From assembly GCA_965178525.1 (NCBI GenBank), contig CBCXVS010000207.1, positions 1 to 14,441 on the forward strand: a stretch of DNA of 14,441 nucleotides, given 5' to 3'. Source of the DNA: CBCXVS01 sp965178525 (GTDB lineage: Bacteria; Tectomicrobia; Entotheonellia; Entotheonellales; Entotheonellaceae). Positions 6,603-13,920 of this stretch are shown here, piece after piece. Every line of letters starts with the position of its first letter. Positions within the stretch are counted from its first letter, which is position 1. Made by a program: the position numbers and the translations under genes. Below the pieces are notes generated by a model. The model worked only from the letters and a program-made list of their open reading frames with translations. It was not told where the DNA came from and searched no databases.

Positions 6603-8017
6603 AAACAGAGGGTACAATCATCACATTTTACTCCTACAAGGGCGGCGTCGGACGCACGTTTGCACTCGCCAATATTGCCGTGCTTTTAGCCCGATGGGGC
6701 TTTCGTGTGCTTTGTATCGATTGGGATCTCGAAGCGCCGGGCTTGCACCTTTACTTTGAACCCTGGATTCGTGAACCCAAACGTGGTCTGGTTGAGATGA
6801 TGTCGGCCTTCATGGCCCAAGAACCGTTCAAGTGGCAAGACTATCTGACGACCGTCGATGGCATGAGCAGGGAAGGCGAGCTTTCACTCATCTGCGCTGG
6901 ACAACCCAGTCACGATTATTTTGAACGCATGCAAGCCCTCATCTGGCCCCACCTGTATGACGAGTATAATCTCGGTGTGGTTTTAGAAGATTATCGCCAA
7001 GAATGGAAAGCAACTTATGATTTTGTCCTGATTGATAGCCGTACGGGGATTACGGATATTGGTGGCATCTGCACGGTTCAACTCCCAGACCTCTTGGTCT
7101 TATTAGCCACTGCGAATCAACAAAACCTCAACGGTATCAAACAGGTCACAGAGTTCATTAAGCGTCAACGGGATTGTTTTCCCTTTGATCGCGCACAGCT
7201 TCTCATGCTGCCCGTGGTGACGCGTTTTGAAACCCGTGTCGAGTATGAACGTGGCCAGGAATGGTTGGACAAATTCGCTCAGGAACTCGAGCCGCTGTAC
7301 ACCCCATGGCTTCATAAGGACCTGTCCCAAGAACATCGACTCCGAGAACTTCTGAACCACATTCGCATCCCCTCTGTGCCGTATTGGAGCTTTGGCGAAC
7401 GCCTCCCGGTGATCGATAAGGGAACCGACGATCATGAAGATGTCGGCTTTGCCTTTGAAACGCTTGCGGCGTTGCTGGCCCACCATCTCGCCGGGCATGA
7501 GCGCCTCCTGTATGATCGCGATGCCTATGTAACCGCGATGCAACGGAAAACCATCCTAGAGCGAGAAGGCCCTCTCCGCGTTTTTATTAGCTATGCTCAC
7601 GAGGACGAGAACTTCCGACGACAGCTGGAGGTTCATCTTAAAGTTTTAGAACGGCTAGGACTCATCGAAATCTTTGACGACCAATCACTATCAGGGGGAG
7701 AAAATTGGCGATATGAGATAAGACATCATCTAGAACAGGCCAGCATTATACTTTTACTGATCAGTGCTGATTTTCTCGCTTCTAATTTCATTTACGAGCT
7801 TGAAATGACACGTGCTCTAGAGCGGCACATGGCTGGTGAGGCACGGGTCATTCCTATCCTCATCCGCTCTGCTCTTTGGAACTATACGCCCATCGCCCAG
7901 ATTCAAGTCTTGCCATCGAGCGGTCGACCGATCACGAGTTGGTTGAACCCAGATGAGGCTTGGACCGATGTCGTACAAGGCATTCGTCACGTGATTGAGG
8001 AGTTTAGCGTCACCTAA
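6599..8017 (+). CDS. KGGVGR-type ParA/MinD-like ATPase with a C-terminal TIR domain
   Basis: A 472-aa predicted signalling ATPase. Residues 5-300 are a SIMIBI/ParA-MinD-like P-loop domain with a deviant Walker A motif KGGVGRT (14-20): the signature lysine K14 is kept, but the usual second lysine is Arg. DWDLEAPGL (41-49) is the switch/A'-like motif and FVLIDSRTG (142-150) the Walker B-like strand. Residues 326-466 are a TIR_2-type domain: LRVFISYAHEDE, FDDQSLSGGENW, SIILLLISADFLASNF and ARVIPILIR. Acidic residues E400/E402 sit where the catalytic Glu is expected, but the WCxxE form is not preserved, so activity is uncertain. The start at 6599 (MKTEG) overlaps the preceding stop (ATGA); an in-frame upstream ATG at 6527 lies inside the previous gene and adds non-family residues. 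This looks like the sensor or regulator partner of the preceding TIR protein. Confidence 0.9.
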   Translation: MKTEGTIITFYSYKGGVGRTFALANIAVLLARWGFRVLCIDWDLEAPGLHLYFEPWIREPKRGLVEMMSAFMAQEPFKWQDYLTTVDGMSREGELSLICAGQPSHDYFERMQALIWPHLYDEYNLGVVLEDYRQEWKATYDFVLIDSRTGITDIGGICTVQLPDLLVLLATANQQNLNGIKQVTEFIKRQRDCFPFDRAQLLMLPVVTRFETRVEYERGQEWLDKFAQELEPLYTPWLHKDLSQEHRLRELLNHIRIPSVPYWSFGERLPVIDKGTDDHEDVGFAFETLAALLAHHLAGHERLLYDRDAYVTAMQRKTILEREGPLRVFISYAHEDENFRRQLEVHLKVLERLGLIEIFDDQSLSGGENWRYEIRHHLEQASIILLLISADFLASNFIYELEMTRALERHMAGEARVIPILIRSALWNYTPIAQIQVLPSSGRPITSWLNPDEAWTDVVQGIRHVIEEFSVT

Positions 8018-8038
8018 ACTTGATACATATAGCATTCC

Positions 8039-9037
8039 TCAATGAGGCGATAGCACGCACAGAGCTTCGGCCACCCGGCGATAGTCATGCAGCCGCGGCA
8101 GCAACAGCGCTTGATCCACACCGGCGTCACGGTAGGCCGCGATACATTCCTTGCAGTGAGTGGCGGAACCGACCAGATAGAACGCCTCGACCATGTCGTC
8201 GCTGATCAGATCAACCGCCGCTTTGTCGCCGCCTTGTGCTGCCGAGGCACGCAGGGGCGCGAGTATGTCAGGATCGAAGCCGCCTTTTTCCAGCAGGATT
8301 TCCCCCACGTCGGGCTCGGCCAGGAGACGCACCAGACGCTCCTTCAGACTCGGCCAGAGGCTGGCCGGATCGTCGGTGAGACGCACGACCAGCATGCAGG
8401 CGATGTCAATAGCATGCGGGTCGCGCCCGGCTTCCTGAGCCGCCGTGCGGATTTCCGCCACGGCATAACGCACGTAGTCGGTCGGGACATAGGCGTTGAG
8501 CAAGACGCCGTCGGCCACTCGACCCGCTAAACGGAGCGCCCTCGGTCCGATAGCGGCGGCGTAGATGGGGAGCTGGGGCTGCATGGGGTAAATCGCCAGG
8601 CCGACGTTTTGCAGCCGGAATTCGCCGCCAGCGGTGCTCAGGCGTTCGCCGGCCAGGAGGTTGCGGATGTGGGTGATGGCTTCCTCCAAGGTCGGCCGCG
8701 GCCGCGTGTAGGGGATGCCCATACGGTCTTCAATGACGAAGCGCTCACTGCGGCCCAGGCCGAGCATGAAACGGCCACCGCAGATGCGGTCCAGCGTGGC
8801 GCTGGCCATAGCGAGCAGGGCCGGGTGGCGGGTGTAGGGATTGGTCACCCCGACGCCGAGTTTCAGAGTCTGCGTGCACGCGGCCAGGAAACCCAACAGC
8901 GAGAAGGTCTCCTCGTGAAAATAGCGCTCAGTCACCCACAGCGAGTCGTACCCGAGGTCTTCGGCGATACGCGCATATTCTCGCAGTTCCGGCCCATTGT
9001 CGATCCCGTGGTATAATACCATGCCCAGTTGTGCCAT
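8039..9037 (-). CDS. LLM-class flavin/F420-dependent oxidoreductase
   Basis: A 332-aa luciferase-like TIM-barrel enzyme resembling the methylenetetrahydromethanopterin-reductase-like/F420-dependent branch. Landmarks are SLWVTERYF at residues 32-40, GVGVTNPYTRHP at 61-72, and LDRICGGRFMLGLGRSERF at 82-100, the family signature. The start at 9037 is chosen because GAGGG lies 5 bases upstream. A GTG at 9076 would add 13 residues and overlap the etfA stop as GTGA, but lacks a comparable ribosome site. It is the last gene of the minus-strand operon behind etfA (35-bp gap), so it probably works on a metabolite linked to the flavoprotein dehydrogenase. It converges with the TIR module across only 21 bp, with no clear terminator. 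Cofactor (FMN or F420) and substrate are unknown. Confidence 0.9.
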   Translation of the reverse strand: MAQLGMVLYHGIDNGPELREYARIAEDLGYDSLWVTERYFHEETFSLLGFLAACTQTLKLGVGVTNPYTRHPALLAMASATLDRICGGRFMLGLGRSERFVIEDRMGIPYTRPRPTLEEAITHIRNLLAGERLSTAGGEFRLQNVGLAIYPMQPQLPIYAAAIGPRALRLAGRVADGVLLNAYVPTDYVRYAVAEIRTAAQEAGRDPHAIDIACMLVVRLTDDPASLWPSLKERLVRLLAEPDVGEILLEKGGFDPDILAPLRASAAQGGDKAAVDLISDDMVEAFYLVGSATHCKECIAAYRDAGVDQALLLPRLHDYRRVAEALCVLSPH

Positions 9038-9072
9038 ATCATCCCTCACATCGCGCGATTGGCCAATCCTGA

Positions 9073-10065
9073 TCACTGCAGTTCACGCACAGCCTGCATA
9101 AAGGCCGGCAAGACATTTTCCCAATTGCCGGCGACGCCATAGCGGGCCTCGCGAAAAATGTTGGCCTCCGTATCGGAATTGATAGCCACGATAACCCGCG
9201 AGTTCGAGCATCCCGCCATGTGCTGGCTGGCCCCGGAAATGCCCACCGTAATGTAGAGCTCTGGCGTAATCGTTCTTCCGGTCAGGCCGATTTGCCAATT
9301 CCCGGGCACCCAGCCCGCGTCCACCGCAGCCCGCGACGCGCCAATACCAGCGCCAAGCATGCCCGCGAGTTCCTCCAGCTCCGAAAACGGCTCCGGACCA
9401 CCGAGCCCTCGCCCCCCGGCCACGACAATCCGCGCGTCCTCAAGTTTCACCCCAGGACTTTCGTCGATCTCTTGCCGCAACACGGTCACGCGCGCCATGG
9501 ATGCATCCAGTTCGACGGCCACGGGAATCACCTCACCCTGACGCGTCATGTCAGGCGCTAGCGGGTCGTACACTTTGGGACGTATGGCCGCCACCTGCGG
9601 CGTCCCCGTACAGCGGACTTTCGCCCGCACACTGCCCCCATAGACGGGCCGCGTAGCCATCAGGCGGCCACTGTCAGGATCGATCTCGACCTGCAGGCAA
9701 TCCTGCATCAAGCTCACGCCCAGCCGGCAAGCCAGGCGCGGCGCCAATTCTCGCCCCAGATCCGTACGCCCGATCAAGATCATCTCCGGCGACACCGTCC
9801 GGCATAATGCCGCCAGCGCCACGAGATACAACTCGACCTGCGGCGTATCCAACAACGCATCCGTCACCGTATAAACCCGATCCGCACCCGCCTGCATCGC
9901 GCTCGGCGCCGCATCCGCCGCCGCACGCCCCAACAGACTCACCGACAGCTCCATCCCAGCCTGCTGCGCCAGCCCCCGCCCCGCCGCCAGCACCTCCGCC
10001 GTCGTCACCGTCACCTGGCCCTCATGCACTTCCCCAATGACCAATATCCCTTGCCCGTCAGCCAT
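9073..10065 (-). CDS. etfA: Electron transfer flavoprotein, alpha subunit
   Basis: EtfA pairs with EtfB to form the FAD-containing ETF heterodimer that takes electrons from dehydrogenases and passes them to ETF:quinone oxidoreductase. The 330-aa protein has an N-terminal nucleotide-fold half and the C-terminal FAD domain: VAGGRGLG at residues 215-222, GASRAAVDAGW at 242-252, and the family block YITVGISGASQHMAGC at 271-286 followed by IVAINSDTEANIF. Small departures from common EtfA are GLTGRT where GQTGK is usual and AGCSNS in place of AGMQ-S. The ATG at 10065 (MADGQG) follows an AGGGAAAGGGG purine run; a TTG at 10089 would add eight Lys/Gly-rich residues and is less likely. Unusually, 146 bp with two heptamer tandem repeats separate it from etfB. 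The LLM gene follows after 35 bp. Confidence 0.95.
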   Translation of the reverse strand: MADGQGILVIGEVHEGQVTVTTAEVLAAGRGLAQQAGMELSVSLLGRAAADAAPSAMQAGADRVYTVTDALLDTPQVELYLVALAALCRTVSPEMILIGRTDLGRELAPRLACRLGVSLMQDCLQVEIDPDSGRLMATRPVYGGSVRAKVRCTGTPQVAAIRPKVYDPLAPDMTRQGEVIPVAVELDASMARVTVLRQEIDESPGVKLEDARIVVAGGRGLGGPEPFSELEELAGMLGAGIGASRAAVDAGWVPGNWQIGLTGRTITPELYITVGISGASQHMAGCSNSRVIVAINSDTEANIFREARYGVAGNWENVLPAFMQAVRELQ

Positions 10066-10106
10066 ATCCCCTTTCCCTTTTTTCTTCAATCCGCACGATC
10101 AAAAGG

Positions 10107-10141
10107 TATCAGCTATCAGCTATCAGCTATCAGCTATCAGC
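10107..10141. repeat. Heptamer tandem repeat (TATCAGC x5) between etfB and etfA
   Basis: Five perfect, uninterrupted copies of TATCAGC (GCTGATA on the transcribed strand). It resembles the short tandemly repeated repetitive (STRR) heptamers known from cyanobacteria and seen in other large-genome bacteria. It sits in the untranslated gap about 40 bases upstream of the etfA start. Copy number is probably variable between strains; function unknown. Confidence 0.85.
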
Positions 10142-10187
10142 TTTTAGAGCTTCCTGAACGCAGTGCCCGTCGCCCTCTTCGTTCTTG

Positions 10188-10211
10188 ATTCCGCATTCCG
10201 CATTCCGCATT
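10188..10211. repeat. Second heptamer tandem repeat (ATTCCGC x3 plus ATT) between etfB and etfA
   Basis: Three perfect copies of ATTCCGC and a partial fourth, ending immediately next to the etfB stop codon at 10212. It has the same 7-bp period but a different sequence from the nearby TATCAGC array, again STRR-like. It lies in the 3' untranslated part of etfB. Confidence 0.8.
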
Positions 10212-11012
10212 CTAAATAAGTCCGGCTTCGCGAAGTTTCAAAGCCAACTGGCGGCCCGCCTCGGCCTCATCCGCCGCCTCGATTAGCTCACACGCCTGGC
10301 TCTTGATCGGAAAAGCAACCTCCACCACTTCCAACTGCGGCGTCAGGATAGCCGGATCGAGATCCAGATCCGAAGCTTTCCAGATCATCGGGCGTTTGCG
10401 ATTCGCGGCCATGATGTTCCGCATGGTCGGATAGCGCGGTTCACCCAATTCATTCGTCACCGTGATCAGCGCCGGTAACGCCGCTTCGGCCACGATGTAC
10501 CCATCCGAGACGACTTGTTCGACCGTCACCTTGTCATCCGCCGCCTCAATTTTCTGGGCCAACGTCAGGCACGGCAGATCGAGCAATTCGGCCAGAAACA
10601 GCGGCACCTGCGCATTATCCCAGTCCGACGCCTGACGGCCGCAGAGAATCAAGTCGAACGCCCCGATCTTGCGAATCGCCGCGGCCAGAATCTGCGCCGT
10701 GGCCAAGCTATCGGCCAGGTTGACGAAGGCCGGATCCTGACACAAGATGAGCCGGTCGGAACCCATCGCCAGCGTCTTGCGCATGATGTCCACATGGAAC
10801 TGCTCGCCGAGTGATAGGACCGTGATGTTCGCGCCACCGTTTTCCTTCAGCCGCAGCGCCGCCTCCACGGCATACTCATCAAAGCCGTTCACAATCGGTG
10901 GGAAGGCCGGAGGCGTCACCACCTGGGTGGCCGTCTCATCCAGACTGACGACGGACGCGGGTATCTCGGTGTCAATCACTTGCTTGGCCGTGACGATGAT
11001 GTTCAGCGCCAT
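10212..11012 (-). CDS. etfB: Electron transfer flavoprotein, beta subunit
   Basis: EtfB binds AMP and docks the partner dehydrogenase in the EtfAB heterodimer. The 266-aa protein matches the family length and layout: MALNIIVTAKQVIDTE at the N-terminus, NGFDEYAVEAALRLK at residues 42-56 (usual N-x-x-DEYA-x-E pattern), LCGRQASDWDNAQVP at 123-137, and the late family block VTNELGEPRYPTMRNIM at 185-201. The start has AGGGAG and GGGG purine runs directly upstream. It begins 18 bp after the FAD dehydrogenase stop, so the two are almost certainly co-transcribed, which makes that dehydrogenase the natural electron donor. The extended C-terminal tail rich in Glu/Ala resembles ETF types devoted to specific dehydrogenases more than the fatty-acid-oxidation housekeeping type; this last point is inference. 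Confidence 0.95.
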   Translation of the reverse strand: MALNIIVTAKQVIDTEIPASVVSLDETATQVVTPPAFPPIVNGFDEYAVEAALRLKENGGANITVLSLGEQFHVDIMRKTLAMGSDRLILCQDPAFVNLADSLATAQILAAAIRKIGAFDLILCGRQASDWDNAQVPLFLAELLDLPCLTLAQKIEAADDKVTVEQVVSDGYIVAEAALPALITVTNELGEPRYPTMRNIMAANRKRPMIWKASDLDLDPAILTPQLEVVEVAFPIKSQACELIEAADEAEAGRQLALKLREAGLI

Positions 11013-11030
11013 CCCCTACTCCCTATCCCG

Positions 11031-12512
11031 TCAGTCCAGCACATCGTCAGCCGCACTCGCGCCGGCAATTTTACCGAAGACCGCGCCCGACGAGAGGCCC
11101 GAGCCACCGGGATAATTGTGGTAGAACAGCCCGCCCACCAGCTCGCCCGCGGCATACAGGCCGGGCATGGGATTATTCTCGGTATCCAACACCTGCCCGC
11201 GCGGATCGATGCGCAACCCGCCGAACGTGAAGGTGATGCCGCAGGTGACGGCAAAGCCCAGGTACGGCGGCGTATCGATCGGCAGCGCCCAGTTCGATTT
11301 CGGCGGCGTGACGCCGTCGGTGCGCACGCCGTCGAGCACGGTCGGGTTGTATTCCCCCGCCTGACAGGCCGCATTGTAGTCCTTGATGGTCTGCACCAGG
11401 CCGTCGCGATCGATGCCCAACTGCTCGGCCAACGCTTCGATCGAGTTCGTCTCTGCCTTGGTCACCTGCTGGATGCGATACTCATCGCGCAGCAGATGCT
11501 TGGTCTTGTCATCAAAAATCTGCGCCGCGAATCCCATCGGCTGGGTCAGGATTTCGCGGCCGTACTTGGCGTACGTATAGTTGCGGAAATCGGCGCCCTC
11601 ATCGACAAAACGCTTGCCCTCGATGTTGACGATGAGCCCGAAGGGATACGAGTGTTTTTGATACAGCTCCGTGATGGTGCGGTCCCCCGTCGGCGGGGCA
11701 TTGAGATCCCAGGCCACGGCATGACAGCCGCTCCAATGGCCATGTGGTTGCGCGCCGATGTCCAACGCCATCTTGATGCCATCCCCGGTGTTGTACGGAA
11801 TCCCACGGACTTTGGCGAGTTCCCACCCCTGTCCCAGGTAGCGCGTGCGCATTTCGGAATTGGACTCGAACCCCCCACTGGCCAGGACCACGGCTTTGGC
11901 ATGCAGATCTTCGAAGCCCTGCGGCCCCTTCACCGTCACGCCGATGACGTTGCCTTGTTGATCCTGAAGCAATTTGATACCCTTGGTGTCATAGCGAATC
12001 TCCATGCCCATGCGCTCGGCGACCTCAAATTGCCGATCCGACAGGCCCTTGCCAGCCCCCACGGCCTCGACCAGCAGGCCGCCCCAGAAATGGTATTTGT
12101 CGCCCCGTTTGAACGCCTGCCGGCCGAAGGAGAGGACAAAACGCACGCCATGTTCACGCAGCCAGAGCAAGGTCGGATGCGATTGCGACACCAGGAGTTC
12201 CGCCAGTTCCGGATCCGCCAGCCCTTCCGTCACACGCATCATATCTGCATAAAATTCGTCTTCGGTATACTGCCCGACTTCCACCGATGCCTCTTCCTCC
12301 GGCGACATATCGGGAATGAGCGTTTTGATGTCCTCAATGCCATTATAGGCGCAACGAATAATGCCTCCGGTAAAATAGGTATTGCCGCCGCGAAAATACT
12401 CCGGCGCCTTTTCCAATGTCAGCACCTTAGCGCCTTTTTCCAATGCGGCGATCGCGGCACACAGCGCGGCGTTTCCCGCCCCCACAATGATCAGGTCGTA
12501 CGGATCACTCAC
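11031..12512 (-). CDS. FAD-dependent dehydrogenase, tricarballylate dehydrogenase (TcuA)/fumarate reductase flavoprotein family
   Basis: A 493-aa soluble flavoprotein that probably oxidises a small carboxylate or similar compound, with EtfAB as electron acceptor. The FAD-binding Rossmann motif GAGNAALCAA lies at residues 11-20, an acidic residue ends the second strand (LTLEKAPE, 31-38), RGGNTYFTGG is at 41-50, and the C-terminal FAD block is GLYAAGE at about 451-457 with YPGGSGLSSGAVFGKIAG after it. RGGNT stands where fumarate reductases carry the His that binds FAD covalently, so FAD is likely non-covalent. Close resemblance to TcuA-type proteins is seen in the N-terminal 55 residues. The start is GTG with GAGGTGAG just upstream. 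It is first in the operon with etfB, etfA and the LLM gene. No TcuB or TcuC partner is present, so tricarballylate itself need not be the substrate. Confidence 0.9.
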   Translation of the reverse strand: MSDPYDLIIVGAGNAALCAAIAALEKGAKVLTLEKAPEYFRGGNTYFTGGIIRCAYNGIEDIKTLIPDMSPEEEASVEVGQYTEDEFYADMMRVTEGLADPELAELLVSQSHPTLLWLREHGVRFVLSFGRQAFKRGDKYHFWGGLLVEAVGAGKGLSDRQFEVAERMGMEIRYDTKGIKLLQDQQGNVIGVTVKGPQGFEDLHAKAVVLASGGFESNSEMRTRYLGQGWELAKVRGIPYNTGDGIKMALDIGAQPHGHWSGCHAVAWDLNAPPTGDRTITELYQKHSYPFGLIVNIEGKRFVDEGADFRNYTYAKYGREILTQPMGFAAQIFDDKTKHLLRDEYRIQQVTKAETNSIEALAEQLGIDRDGLVQTIKDYNAACQAGEYNPTVLDGVRTDGVTPPKSNWALPIDTPPYLGFAVTCGITFTFGGLRIDPRGQVLDTENNPMPGLYAAGELVGGLFYHNYPGGSGLSSGAVFGKIAGASAADDVLD

Positions 12513-12692
12513 GTCTCACCTCGCTCTCGATGACATGATACTTTTCGCCGAGCCTGGCACGGCACGCACCAGCATCCTCTCCGTGCCTCCCCGCCGCTCT
12601 GGCGACATGACACGGTCCCAACACGGCCAGACATACGTGACGAGTGGGAGAGGAGAAAGGACGCCAAAGTCCGTGCTCTGCCGGTCAGCTAG

Positions 12693-12721
12693 AGTACATC
12701 ACAAAAGCGCTGCGTATGCAA
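12693..12721 (-). promoter_or_regulatory. Weak candidate promoter for the FAD dehydrogenase-ETF operon
   Basis: On the minus strand TTGCAT (12716-12721) and TGTACT (12693-12698) are separated by 17 bases, giving partial matches to sigma70 boxes. It lies in the 227-bp gap between nitroreductase and the operon, about 180 bases before the GTG start. The rest of the gap shows no strong hairpin or operator. Confidence 0.25.
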
Positions 12722-12739
12722 GCCGGGATCGGTAGATGC

Positions 12740-13363
12740 TCACGGGGTCTGCTCCCACTGGTTCCAATACGTCCGTTGGCGCGCCGGGATGCGTTTCGCC
12801 GGCTTGAAGTCATCCCCCGTGTAGTAGGCCACCGGCAATAACGCCGCCTGCGCAACCCCATCTGGAATGCCCAGTAACGCCGCCGCTTCTTTCTCATATC
12901 TCAGATGCAGGGTCGTCCATGCCGAGCCCACGCCTCGGGCGCGCAGCGCCAGCATCAGCGACCAGACGGCGGGCAGGATGCTGGCATAAACGCCCGGTCC
13001 GTTGCCCTGGACTGGCGGTGCCTCGACACACGGGATGATCAGAACCGGCACGCGATGCATCTGCTCCGCCAGATAGGTTGCCGAATCGATCAAGCGGGGG
13101 TCGGTTTGCCGCACCTCCTGCTGCCGCTCGGGTGAGTACACCTCCAGATAGGATCGTTTGTAGATGGCGGCAAGATCGGCGCGCTTGGCGGCATCGGTGA
13201 CCACGACGAAGTGATACCGGGGGATGTTGCCGCCGGTCGGGGCCTGAATGGCGATTTCGAGGCAGGTTTGGATGATCTCGGGCTCTACAGGACGGGTGAG
13301 ATCGAGGCGCTTCCGTACGGTGCGGGTGGTCGTGAGCAGTTTGTCAACGGTGGCGAGATCCAT
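12740..13363 (-). CDS. Nitroreductase-family FMN oxidoreductase
   Basis: A 207-aa FMN-dependent NAD(P)H oxidoreductase of the nitroreductase fold, which acts as a homodimer on nitro compounds, quinones, enones or flavins. Visible marks are TRTVRKR at residues 13-19 (FMN phosphate-binding basic residues), APTGGNIPRYHFVVV at 41-55 (the usual A-P-S/T-x-x-N-x-Q/R-x-W/H pattern), the ALRARGVGSAWTTLH helix-strand at 139-153, and DDFKPAKRIP near the C-terminus, close to the common KPxRxP ending. The ATG at 13363 has AGGAG 8 bases upstream; an in-frame extension to 13591 would add 76 residues of non-family sequence and was rejected. It is transcribed in the same direction as the FAD-ETF operon but 227 bp ahead of it, so it is probably a separate unit. 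Substrate unknown. Confidence 0.92.
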   Translation of the reverse strand: MDLATVDKLLTTTRTVRKRLDLTRPVEPEIIQTCLEIAIQAPTGGNIPRYHFVVVTDAAKRADLAAIYKRSYLEVYSPERQQEVRQTDPRLIDSATYLAEQMHRVPVLIIPCVEAPPVQGNGPGVYASILPAVWSLMLALRARGVGSAWTTLHLRYEKEAAALLGIPDGVAQAALLPVAYYTGDDFKPAKRIPARQRTYWNQWEQTP

Positions 13364-13528
13364 GGGGGTCGCTCCTCTGCGCGATTCAAAAAAAGATGAC
13401 AGGTGGATGTGCCAGGGCATGCCCGGCAAGGCGTCGGTGAGCATCGTACACGGAACCGGGGCATGGTACAACTTGATCCCCGATGTCCAAATGCCCCCTA
13501 TCAGCCCCACCCGTTGATCGATATTTTT

Positions 13529-13552
13529 GGGGACGAAAAATAAATTTGCCCC
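13529..13552. repeat. AT-rich imperfect hairpin flanked by GGGG/CCCC, REP-like
   Basis: GGGG, a bulged A and CGAA can pair with TTTG and CCCC (C-G, G-T wobble and A-T pairs) around an AT-rich loop, in an AT-rich island upstream of the nitroreductase. The GGGGAC...AAATAAATTTG-CCCC layout recalls REP sequences mobilised by REP-associated tyrosine transposases. On the + strand TTTT follows, but there is no + strand gene before it to terminate. It may instead be part of the nitroreductase promoter region. Confidence 0.3.
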
Positions 13553-13641
13553 TTTTGCTTTCGCGTTGCAACGACCATTGAGCTGGCGCAACGGCCCACT
13601 ACTGTGCTAGCCTCTTCTTCGCTGCTGCTGTTTGGCGACAG

Positions 13642-13920
13642 ATGAGGACGCGCCACGCCAACAGGCGCTTCGGGTTGCCAACACGTCCCTCGTGTGCAGC
13701 CGTCTTCGAGGAATTTATCCATACCGCGCAACCTCGCAAGAGCCAGTTTAACCGCTTGGTCGAACAGGTCGGCAACGTTGAGGCGGAACGGCTATTGGAA
13801 ATGGAGGCGGCTACCAAACTCGTGCGGAATCGGAAGGCATGGGGCTTATCGCATACGGCAACACGTGCAACCCTTGCACGGCTTCGTCGATTGCGATGTC
13901 AAGGTGGAGGCACGCACTGA
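13642..13920 (+). CDS. Small basic hypothetical protein, coupled to the next ORF
   Basis: A 92-codon ORF I do not recognise. The first 20 residues are Arg-rich and poorly protein-like; residues 21-83 (VFEEFIHTAQ, then QFNRLVEQVG, AERLLEMEAATKL and TRATLARLRRL) look helical and charged, as in small DNA- or RNA-binding or antitoxin-like proteins. No good ribosome site precedes the ATG, and no convincing start lies inside, so the true N-terminus may differ or the gene may be a truncated remnant. Its TGA overlaps the next ATG as TGATG, and a GGAGG lies in its last codons, supporting a coupled pair. Confidence 0.45.
   Translation: MRTRHANRRFGLPTRPSCAAVFEEFIHTAQPRKSQFNRLVEQVGNVEAERLLEMEAATKLVRNRKAWGLSHTATRATLARLRRLRCQGGGTH

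Noticed and set aside
8018..8038. Bidirectional terminator between the TIR module and the LLM gene
   Set aside because: Only a 5-bp CCTCA/TGAGG palindrome with a one-base centre is near; too small and without T-runs.
10107..10211. CRISPR array
   Set aside because: Units are 7 bp and directly adjacent with no spacers; these are simple tandem repeats.
10980..12533. 517-codon open frame on the plus strand opposite the FAD dehydrogenase
   Set aside because: Long antisense frame produced by GC-rich codon usage; no recognisable domain and no ribosome site, while the minus strand is a clear flavoprotein.
13364..13591. N-terminal extension of the nitroreductase
   Set aside because: The extra 76 residues show no conservation pattern and the ATG at 13363 has a well-spaced AGGAG.
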